A stretch of 13,863 bases of DNA, from the NCBI GenBank assembly GCA_900557255.1, contig USSA01000074.1:1-13863 (forward strand), given 5' to 3'. The notes beneath the pieces were generated by a model. That model was not told the origin of the DNA, did no database searches, and saw nothing but the letters and a program-made list of their open reading frames with translations. Each line of letters opens with the position of its first letter. Position 1 is the stretch's first letter. Shown here one piece after another: positions 8,283 to 13,863 of this stretch. The DNA is from an uncultured Prevotella sp. GTDB taxonomy: Bacteria > Bacteroidota > Bacteroidia > Bacteroidales > Bacteroidaceae. A program made the translations under genes and the position numbers.

Positions 8283-8957
8283 TTACCAACCAAGCAATTT
8301 GTCTAAGTCCTTGTGCAATTTATCACCTTTCTTCTCTAAGTCTTCACGTACAATCTTTTTGGCAGCTTCTTTTGCCATATTGCTATTGTAAGCGATGCGA
8401 ACGAGCACTTCCTTGTTTTTGTTGGAAAGTGTGCGATACACTTCCATCACAGGAATGGTTTTACCAATGCTTTGAGAAATGAGATTCTTGCTTGCCATGA
8501 TGCTTTGAGTGAGGGATGCAGCTTGCTCTTGCGAGAGTTGTTTGTTGGCAACGGTGTTTTCCGCCAATGCCGTTACTTCGGTCTGGATTTGTCCTGCAAG
8601 ATTTTGCTTGGCAAGTTCCAAGGCTTGCATTTTGGCGGCATCATAATTTTCACCAATGCTCATAGCTTCTCCCATGATATACTTAGGAAACATGTTGTCA
8701 TCGTATTCGTATGACATCATGTAAGCCTTGTCCAATTGCTTTTCTATAGGAAGTGTTCCTGGGGTAGTAGTCCATCCCTCTTTGCCCAATTTCTTGGCTT
8801 CTTTTCTTGCTACTTTTGTCGCTTTCTGTGTCAACTCCAATTTAGATGACTTCATTAGTACCTTGCGCTCTTTGGCTTGCTCCTTTGAGATTTGAGCGAA
8901 TGAAGGTGAAGCGCACATCGTCAGAAATAGGACGCATAAAATATCAACTGCTTTCAT
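8283..8957 (-). CDS. Exported LPP20-like protein, first gene of operon
   Basis: The start at 8957 (MKAVDILCVLFLTMCASPSFAQ) gives a clean signal peptide. An in-frame ATG at 8981 would add eight residues in front of it and is less likely. The mature protein is about 200 aa, lysine-rich and mostly helical, with a conserved-looking GEAMSIGENYDAAKMQALELAKQ segment and then IPVMEVYRTLSNKNKEVLVRIAY. This order (an alanine-rich helix followed by a beta strand with an aromatic/VRIAY motif) is the LPP20/LPP-like lipoprotein domain pattern seen in many Bacteroidetes envelope proteins. There is no lipobox Cys after the signal. It is the first of seven co-directed genes; no strong promoter is seen in the 62 bp between it and the RNA terminator upstream. 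Family assignment is moderate. Confidence 0.7.
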   Translation of the reverse strand: MKAVDILCVLFLTMCASPSFAQISKEQAKERKVLMKSSKLELTQKATKVARKEAKKLGKEGWTTTPGTLPIEKQLDKAYMMSYEYDDNMFPKYIMGEAMSIGENYDAAKMQALELAKQNLAGQIQTEVTALAENTVANKQLSQEQAASLTQSIMASKNLISQSIGKTIPVMEVYRTLSNKNKEVLVRIAYNSNMAKEAAKKIVREDLEKKGDKLHKDLDKLLGW

Positions 8958-9023
8958 TTCTTTATTGCCTAAATAAGCCAACGACTCCCTGATTGGCAGT
9001 TAATATTATGTTTCTTAGATATA

Positions 9024-9345
9024 CAAAAAAAGGAAACGTGGAGCCAGTCTGCTGCTCGTTCCACTGGTTAAGGCCTTCGCATTGCCCAAGTTGTCGAAAC
9101 GAGCAATGCTGAAAGCCCCACGTGAATGTGTATATAATTCACCCTCCCTACCAACGAACCATAATGTCCGAAGCCAATGAGGGCTGTATATAATACACCC
9201 TGTGAGGCGTCCCCATTGCTTTGTTTTTGACAACTTGTTTGAAGTTGCGAAGTTCTAACCAGTCAAAACCAAAGCGTCAGTTACGCCTTTATTTATGTAT
9301 ATGTATCCCCACCTTAGCCCAATCGTGGGCCTTCAGCAAGGATTA
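9024..9345 (-). ncRNA. Structured RNA of about 320 nt, class not identified
   Basis: On the minus strand a Bacteroidetes promoter (TATCTTTG, 9359-9352) is followed by a dense run of stems and then a U-run (9031-9025). Visible hairpins include GCCCA-CGAT-TGGGC near 9330 and CAACTT-CAAAC-AAGTTG near 9240. A 16-bp direct repeat differing at one base (9185-9200 and 9129-9144) lies in two hairpin tips. GCATTGC pairs with GCAATGC (9109-9103 with 9085-9079). A closing stem pairs 9123-9115 with 9045-9036. GCTCGTTTC (9104-9096) can also pair with GGAACGAGC (9062-9054), giving a possible pseudoknot. No tmRNA, RNase P, SRP or group II intron hallmarks were found. It may be a free RNA or a long attenuating leader for the operon that begins at 8957. 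Confidence 0.6.
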
Positions 9346-9351
9346 CGGTTG

Positions 9352-9386
9352 CAAAGATAATGATAATTTCTGAAAGTTGTATCAAA
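9352..9386 (-). promoter_or_regulatory. Bacteroidetes promoter driving the structured RNA
   Basis: On the minus strand the -7 box TATCTTTG (9359-9352) fits the TAnnTTTG consensus exactly. An upstream TTTG (9386-9383) is separated from it by 23 bp, slightly longer than usual. Transcription would start a few bases downstream, around 9345, at the edge of the structured region. Confidence 0.65.
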
Positions 9387-9701
9387 AAGAAAAGAAAATT
9401 ATAGTTATTTTCTCTGTTATATGCCAAAAAATGAATTTATCTGCCTCATTTTGGTAAAAAACGAGGCAGATAAATCGGAAATGAGGCAGTAAAAACCTAC
9501 TTTGCCACAAAATTCCTAATGTATTAGATTGCTTCATCACATTTTTCCTGCTTTTGAAGGGGACAATACCCAATGCACTTCTCACTTCTTCATAGATTTT
9601 ACGGCACTTACTTTCCATCATCTTGTTTTTCACACCTACTACTATCGTATCATCCAAAGTAGGATATGATTGCCGTTGGCATAAAGAATAAAATGAAAGA
9701 A
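9387..9701. other. Gap between RNA gene and GH3 terminator
   Basis: Apart from the hairpin at 9435-9475, nothing can be named. A minus-strand frame (9657-9382) could encode a peptide starting MDDTIVVGVKNKMMESK and reading through VRSALGIVPFKSR. The second half of that frame runs through the hairpin and the RNA promoter region, so at most the first 50 codons could be a gene remnant. I do not recognise the family. Confidence 0.4.
9435..9489. repeat. Perfect 13-bp inverted repeat plus third half-site
   Basis: ATTTATCTGCCTC (9435-9447) and GAGGCAGATAAAT (9463-9475) are perfect inverted copies around a 15-bp centre. A further GAGGCAG occurs at 9483-9489, exactly 20 bp after the second arm's copy. 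It lies about 50 bp upstream of the RNA promoter. It could be an operator with repeated half-sites, or a hairpin in a transcript. There is no U-run directly after either arm. Confidence 0.6.
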
Positions 9702-9738
9702 AAACGCCTCTATCTCTTTTTCTGGGATAGAGGCGTTT
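9702..9738. terminator. Rho-independent terminator of the GH3 gene
   Basis: AAACGCCTCTATC (9702-9714) and GATAGAGGCGTTT (9726-9738) form a perfect 13-bp stem with an 11-nt loop. On the minus strand it lies 35 bp after the GH3 stop codon and is followed by a T-rich tract (TTTTTCTTTC). The stem's own T/A ends make it work in both directions. Confidence 0.85.
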
Positions 9739-9773
9739 CTGTTTAATCTATTTTATTTTGCACGAGCCACTAA

Positions 9774-12128
9774 CTATTTCTGCTTCAGATAGTTCAACTG
9801 AACCTTAGGAGCGCAGGCATTGCTTGTTTTCTCGGTGTATTCAGACACCTTTAATGTAGCAGTACCCTTGATGTTCTCTACATCGCTACCTACCTTGAAG
9901 AGATAGTTACCTGCATCTACCTTCCACTGGCTGTTAGCCTCATCGAAGCTGGCAAGATCGCGCTTTTCGAGGGTCATCTTCAAAGTCTGACTCTCACCAG
10001 GATTCAGCAACTTGGTCTTGCCGAAGGTCTTGAGTTCCTTGGCTGGCTTCTCGTAAGCACCCTTTGGAGCGGTGACATAAACCTCAGCAACTTCCTTGCC
10101 GGCAACCTTACCGGTATTCTTGATAGTTACGCTAACCTCGATATTGTTGCCTTTAGCCTTGACAGATGGCTTGCCAAACTCGAAAGTAGTATAGCTCAAA
10201 CCATAACCGAAAGGATAAGCCACATTCTTCTTGAAGGTATCAAAGTAGCGATAACCTACGTAGATATCCTCCTCGTGGTTGCTATAATCGTAACCCTTGA
10301 TGTTACCCTTGCTCCAATCCAGCAGATTCTTGTAGGTGTACATATCGTAATCCTTGGCGAAGTTGGCTGTAGAAGGATGATCGGTAGCTGCGATAGGCCA
10401 GGTCATGGTCAACTTACCCGATGGATTCACCTTACCGGTCAGAATATCAGCTACAGAGTTACCACCCTCGATACCTGGCTGCCAAGCTACGAGAATAGCA
10501 TCCACACGGTCTCTCCAACTAGCTGTCTCCATCACAGAACCAGAGTTGATGATGACAATCACCTTCTTGCCCTTGGCATGGAAAGCATCAGATACACGGA
10601 AAATCATATCCTGCTCTATCTGACTGAGGTTGAACTCACCATTGATCTGGCGATCCATACCCTCACCTGCCTGACGACCGATGGTGATGATGGCAGCGTC
10701 TGCCTTTGGCTCCTCACTGGCTACACAACGCTCGGTAATCTCGATTTCATCGAGCTTAGGCTGACCCTGATCCAGGAACCACATCATCGGATTCTTGTCT
10801 GCCTTCAACTTAGCCTTGGCATACTTCACATAATTCTGATAGATTTCCGTAAGCTGAGGAGTAGTTGCCGCACCGATGTTCTTCAAACCGGTAACCATAT
10901 CTACAGAATAGCCTACATTAACGGCGCCACTGCCAAGACCACCCGACATGAAGTCGTAAGAATTGACACCGAAGAGCGCCACGGTCTTCAAGCCCTGGAT
11001 AGGAAGAGCGGCATCATTCTTCAGGAGCACCATACCCTCGGTAGAACTCTGACGGGTGATGGCTGCATGAGCCTTCAAGTCTGGCTCACCACTATATTTA
11101 TATCCCTTGAATCGAGGAGTCTTCACGATATATTCGAGCATACGGCGAACATTGCGGTCCACATCCTTGATATCCAACTTGCCATTCTTTACTGCATCAA
11201 CAATATCCTGCACCTGTGCTGGATAACCCGGCATCATCAGGTCGTTGCCAGCCTCAACTTCCTGTTCCAGAGGAAGGTCGGCACGCTTACCAATCCAGTC
11301 AGTCTCCACGATTCCCTTATATCCCCAATCGTTGCGGAGAATATCAGTAAGGAGACCCTTGTTGCCCTGGGCATAAACACCATTGATTTTGTTATAGGCA
11401 GACATGATAGTCCAAGGATTGCTCTTGCGAACCATCATCTCGAAACCCTTCAGATACAACTCACGGAGAGCACGCTGGCTCAATCGCTCATCCACTTTGG
11501 TACGGTCAGTTTCCTGAGAGTTCACGGCAAAGTGCTTGGCACTTACACCCACGCCCTGGCTCTGTACACCCTGTACAAAGGCGGTTCCGATAAGACCTGT
11601 TACGATTGGGTCTTCTGAATAATACTCAAAGTTACGGCCACAGAGCGGATTGCGATGCAGGTTCATACCCGGTCCGAGCACAACATCACAGCCATACTCC
11701 AGGGTTTCGTTACCGATAGCCTCACCCACCTTGCGCACCAGGTCGGTGTTCCAGGTAGAAGCCAGACAGGTTCCGATAGGGAAACCGGTGGCAAAGTAGC
11801 TACGGCTGTCACCTTCGCGATGAGCATCGATATGAACTCCGGCAGGACCATCACACTGAACGGTAGTAGGAATGCCGAGGCGAGGGATGGCTACAGTAGT
11901 ACCCGCAGCACCCGGCACGAACTTCTTCTGATGTCCGAGCATAGCACCACTACCCACGAATCCATCGTTACCACCGCCCACTAAGAGTTGGGCTTTCTCT
12001 TCCAAGGTCATCGCCTTGATTACTTCTTCGATGTTATTGGCATTCAGTTTGGGTGCTGATTGCGCCATCATTGTAGTTGCCATCGCTCCAGCCGCAACGG
12101 TAAGAGCCAATTTCTTGTAGTTCATCAT
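9774..12128 (-). CDS. Secreted GH3 beta-glycosidase (beta-glucosidase type)
   Basis: The 784-aa protein has a signal peptide (MMNYKKLALTVAAGAMATTMMAQ, cut near 23), so it is exported. It has the full GH3 layout: N-terminal barrel (about 35-320) with DGPAGVHID and the KHFAVNSQETDR segment, then R-LRELYLKGFE. The catalytic nucleophile is Asp277 in IVETDWIG. The alpha/beta sandwich (about 355-600) contains GMVLLKNDAALPI and GRQAGEGMDR. The C-terminal fibronectin-III-like domain (about 640-760) begins YPFGYGLSYTTFEF. Length is normal for the family. It removes terminal beta-linked sugars, probably glucose from beta-glucans or cellobiose, though xylosidase activity cannot be ruled out. It is a single-gene unit with its own promoter and terminator. 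The coding sequence is more GC-rich than the caspase operon next to it. A second ATG at 12125 could be the true start. Confidence 0.93.
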   Translation of the reverse strand: MMNYKKLALTVAAGAMATTMMAQSAPKLNANNIEEVIKAMTLEEKAQLLVGGGNDGFVGSGAMLGHQKKFVPGAAGTTVAIPRLGIPTTVQCDGPAGVHIDAHREGDSRSYFATGFPIGTCLASTWNTDLVRKVGEAIGNETLEYGCDVVLGPGMNLHRNPLCGRNFEYYSEDPIVTGLIGTAFVQGVQSQGVGVSAKHFAVNSQETDRTKVDERLSQRALRELYLKGFEMMVRKSNPWTIMSAYNKINGVYAQGNKGLLTDILRNDWGYKGIVETDWIGKRADLPLEQEVEAGNDLMMPGYPAQVQDIVDAVKNGKLDIKDVDRNVRRMLEYIVKTPRFKGYKYSGEPDLKAHAAITRQSSTEGMVLLKNDAALPIQGLKTVALFGVNSYDFMSGGLGSGAVNVGYSVDMVTGLKNIGAATTPQLTEIYQNYVKYAKAKLKADKNPMMWFLDQGQPKLDEIEITERCVASEEPKADAAIITIGRQAGEGMDRQINGEFNLSQIEQDMIFRVSDAFHAKGKKVIVIINSGSVMETASWRDRVDAILVAWQPGIEGGNSVADILTGKVNPSGKLTMTWPIAATDHPSTANFAKDYDMYTYKNLLDWSKGNIKGYDYSNHEEDIYVGYRYFDTFKKNVAYPFGYGLSYTTFEFGKPSVKAKGNNIEVSVTIKNTGKVAGKEVAEVYVTAPKGAYEKPAKELKTFGKTKLLNPGESQTLKMTLEKRDLASFDEANSQWKVDAGNYLFKVGSDVENIKGTATLKVSEYTEKTSNACAPKVQLNYLKQK

Positions 12129-12229
12129 TTTGTCGTTTATTTAGTTAGTTATTACTTTTCTATTCTTTTAGTCGTTTCGTCAGTTCCATGCAGTCCCTGA
12201 GAATACTGCATTTCTTCAAAAACTTGCTG

Positions 12230-12260
12230 CAAATATAATAAAATAAGGTGGAAACACCAA
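12230..12260 (-). promoter_or_regulatory. Bacteroidetes promoter of the GH3 gene
   Basis: On the minus strand TATATTTG (12237-12230) matches the TAnnTTTG -7 consensus. TTGG (12260-12257) lies 19 bp upstream as a -33 element. This predicts a 5' leader of roughly 95 nt before the GH3 start. The -33 element sits in the loop of the inverted repeat at 12247-12271. Confidence 0.75.
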
Positions 12261-12276
12261 GCATTTCCACCTTTTT
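12247..12276. repeat. Hairpin overlapping the GH3 promoter
   Basis: GGTGGAAA (12247-12254) and TTTCCACC (12264-12271) are perfect 8-bp inverted arms, followed by TTTTT on the plus strand. It resembles a plus-strand terminator, but no plus-strand gene lies upstream of it. It straddles the -33 element of the GH3 promoter, so an operator for a dimeric regulator is an equal possibility. Confidence 0.55.
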
Positions 12277-12462
12277 CTTCTCTATTTCTATCAGATTATT
12301 CCCGGATTTAACAAAAGATATAGTAAGATCATAACATACTATACATATCCCTAACCTAAGGCTAGTCCTGATATAAATCTGGAAGTAATCAAAAACAAAA
12401 CATTCCTTCCATTTCAATCTTTCGCAAATTTCATCAAAAAGAAGAAAAAATACGAGAAAACC

Positions 12463-12493
12463 TTGTAGGAATCAAACAATTATCGTATCTTTG
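12463..12493 (+). promoter_or_regulatory. Bacteroidetes promoter of the RhuM/Fic gene
   Basis: TATCTTTG (12486-12493) matches the -7 consensus exactly, and TTG (12463-12465) lies 20 bp upstream. The predicted leader to the ATG at 12538 is about 40 nt. The stretch from 12277 to 12462 between the divergent promoters holds no gene that I can support. Confidence 0.8.
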
Positions 12494-12537
12494 CCGAATT
12501 ATCCAAAAATTGGGTACTAGAATAAGAACTTTTAATA

Positions 12538-13548
12538 ATGAAAGGTATGGAGCAGAGGAATTCATCCATCGAAATCTATCGTTCCCCAGAGGGCAACATA
12601 GAGCTGAATGTAAAATTAGAGAATGATACCGTTTGGCTTACACAAAGCCAAATGGCAGAGTTGTTTGGCCGTGACAGAACTGTGATTTCACGACATGTCA
12701 ATAACTGTTTTAAAGAAGGTGAACTCGACAAATCCTTGGTATGTGCAAAATTTGCACATACCAAGAAATATGGTCGCCACGACGGCTTTGAACAGGTTGT
12801 CGAAACGGAATATTATAACCTGGACGTCATTATCTCCGTAGGCTATCGTGTAAAGTCTATCAATGGTACCAGATTCCGTCAATGGGCTAATTCTATCTTG
12901 AAGCAATACATTATCAAGGGTTATGCCATCAACCAAAAGCGCCTAGACAATTACAACGAACTGAAAGAAGTGGTTCGTTTGATGTCACGTGCGATTACAT
13001 TGCAAGATCAAGTATCCGAGGGCGAATATAACGGACTGTTCAATGTCATCAGCGACTATGTTTATGCCCTGGATACTCTCGACAAATATGATTATCAGAC
13101 ATTACTCATAGACAAGACGACTCAAGCCGAGCCGTTCCATGCCACCTACGAAAATGCAATGGAAGCCATCAATGCTTTGAAAGAAAAGTTTGGAGGCAGT
13201 AAATGGTTTGCCAATGAGAAGGATGATTCATTCAAGAGCAGCATAGGTCAGATTTACCAAACCTTCGGCGGTGAAGAACTCTACGCTTCGGTAGAAGAAA
13301 AAGCAGCCATGCTGCTCTACCTTGTCGTAAAAAACCATTCATTCAGCGATGGCAACAAGAGAATTGCGGCCATGCTTTTTCTTTGGTTTATGGAGAAAAA
13401 TGGCATTCTGTATGCAGAAAATGGACATAAGAGAATTGCCGACAACACACTCGTTGCCCTGACTCTGATGATTGCAGAAAGCAGAACTGAGGAAAAAGAT
13501 GTTATGGTAAAAGTAGTCGTCAACTTGATTAACAAAGACAATCAATAG
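12538..13548 (+). CDS. RhuM-family / Fic-Doc domain protein
   Basis: The 336-aa protein lacks a signal peptide and is cytoplasmic. Residues about 8-135 are the RhuM module: LENDTVWLTQSQMAELFGRD with a helix-turn-helix-like RTVISRHVNNCF, then YYNLDVIISVGYRVKS and FRQWANSILKQYIIKGYAIN. The C-terminal half (about 150-330) is a Fic/Doc fold with motif HSFSDGNKR at residues 267-275. His267 is present. The GNKR form and the lack of the second motif arginine resemble Doc (a kinase-like toxin) more than AMP-transferring Fic. The gene stands alone with its own promoter; no antitoxin gene is adjacent, so inhibition, if any, would have to come from within the protein. An alternative start is the ATG at 12547. 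No clear Rho-independent terminator follows; the 22-bp array starts 20 bp after the stop. Confidence 0.9.
   Translation: MKGMEQRNSSIEIYRSPEGNIELNVKLENDTVWLTQSQMAELFGRDRTVISRHVNNCFKEGELDKSLVCAKFAHTKKYGRHDGFEQVVETEYYNLDVIISVGYRVKSINGTRFRQWANSILKQYIIKGYAINQKRLDNYNELKEVVRLMSRAITLQDQVSEGEYNGLFNVISDYVYALDTLDKYDYQTLLIDKTTQAEPFHATYENAMEAINALKEKFGGSKWFANEKDDSFKSSIGQIYQTFGGEELYASVEEKAAMLLYLVVKNHSFSDGNKRIAAMLFLWFMEKNGILYAENGHKRIADNTLVALTLMIAESRTEEKDVMVKVVVNLINKDNQ
12735..12765 (+). repeat. Perfect 31-bp palindrome inside the RhuM coding sequence
   Basis: CTTGGTATGTGCAAA (12735-12749) and TTTGCACATACCAAG (12751-12765) are perfect inverted copies around a single A. The stretch encodes SLVCAKFAHTKK (about residues 66-77), between the helix-turn-helix part and YYNLDVIISVGYRV. 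The coding frame is not disturbed. Confidence 0.9.
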
Positions 13549-13568
13549 AATTGCCATTAAAAAACCGT

Positions 13569-13863
13569 ACAACAGCTGTTCTACGCATGCACAACAGCTG
13601 AAAGACAAGCGCACAACAGCTGATGTGCGACCGCATATCAACTGTTGTGCGCTTCGAGATACTTACTGTTCCAACAACTTCTATTGTATCTCCGAACAAC
13701 TTCAGTTACTTCTTTCAGATACTTATGACGCATTCTTCAAACGCCAATAACGCTTAAGGAAAGGCATTCAAAGCATTGCGGAAGCTTATTCAAATCATTG
13801 TAGAAATCTACTTCGCTGTATCCTTTGAGCTTCGCTTATCACGGCGATAACTGCGATAATCAT
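13569..13863. repeat. Second 22-bp-period tandem array, running off the window
   Basis: Thirteen 22-bp units stack without gaps from 13569 to 13854. The first three begin with acaacagctg, at 13569, 13591 and 13613. Later units keep the phase with other shared pieces, such as aacaac at 13673 and 13695 and ttcaaa at 13767 and 13789. CAGCTG palindromes recur every 22 bp. GCACA at 13589 and 13611 and GCATA at 13633 alternate with TGTGC at 13624 and 13646. Sequence is unrelated to the array at 1-383, but period and dyad layout are the same. It starts 20 bp after the RhuM/Fic stop codon. It has no constant repeat and spacer, and no coding frame. Confidence 0.8.
13609..13652. repeat. 16-bp inverted repeat within the array
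   Basis: GCGCACAACAGCTGAT (13609-13624) and ATCAACTGTTGTGCGC (13637-13652) pair at 15 of 16 positions around a 12-bp loop. It is the strongest hairpin of the array. It might act as a terminator for the RhuM/Fic gene, but no T-run follows. Confidence 0.75.

Noticed and set aside
9015..9233. 72-aa minus-strand open frame
   Set aside because: It lies wholly within the structured RNA, reads through its stems and U-run, and shows no protein-like pattern.
9024..9345. tmRNA or RNase P RNA
   Set aside because: There is no tRNA-like CCA end or tag frame for tmRNA, and no GAGGAAAGTCC-type core for RNase P.
9382..9657. 91-aa minus-strand open frame as a real gene
   Set aside because: Half of it is translated hairpin and promoter DNA; the first half could be a remnant, but no family was recognised.
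10275..11618. 447-aa plus-strand open frame
   Set aside because: It lies antisense to the well-supported GH3 gene and its translation has no recognisable domain; it is a shadow of GC-rich codons.
12160..12417. 85-aa minus-strand open frame
   Set aside because: It covers the GH3 promoter and its hairpin and has no recognisable domain or start signal.

Overview
The window looks like a Bacteroidales chromosome, most likely Prevotella/Segatella. The evidence is: promoters of the Bacteroidetes type (TAnnTTTG at -7) ahead of the glycosidase, the RhuM/Fic gene and a probable RNA; weak or absent Shine-Dalgarno sequences; and gene families typical of gut Bacteroidetes (secreted GH3 glycosidase, RhuM/Fic protein, periplasmic caspase-like proteins). 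The genus is inferred, not proven.

Layout. 1-383: a degenerate tandem array with a strict 22-bp period, whose arms alternate in orientation every 11 bp. 384-780: AT-rich, gene-less, with short repeats, ending in a 69-bp element with 14-bp inverted ends (712-780). 781-1137: the C-terminal remnant of a DUF234-type ATPase, cut exactly at that element. 1155-1214: a strong bidirectional terminator. 1213-8957: seven minus-strand genes with gaps of 0 to 23 bp or short overlaps, read 8957 to 1213. In order they encode an LPP20-like exported protein, a DUF4384 exported protein, a 67-aa protein, a three-TM protein, a Sel1-repeat caspase, a Sel1/Ig-like caspase lipoprotein and an exported transglutaminase-like protein. 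9024-9345: a probable structured RNA of about 320 nt on the minus strand, with its own promoter and a U-run, just upstream of that operon. 9387-9738: a gap with a perfect hairpin and a terminator. 9774-12128: a GH3 beta-glycosidase, minus strand. 12230-12493: divergent promoters. 12538-13548: a RhuM-Fic/Doc protein, plus strand, with a perfect 31-bp palindrome inside its coding sequence. 13569-13863: a second 22-bp-period array, running off the window.

How the genes may work together. The operon puts two caspase-fold cysteine proteases, a second papain-like-fold enzyme (transglutaminase-like) and two exported accessory proteins in the cell envelope. No substrate, immunity gene or trigger can be read from the sequence. 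The strong co-linearity suggests a single envelope-located proteolytic or signalling system.

The most unusual non-coding signal is the pair of 22-bp arrays at the two ends. They share period and dyad architecture but no sequence, so structure or spacing rather than sequence appears to be conserved.
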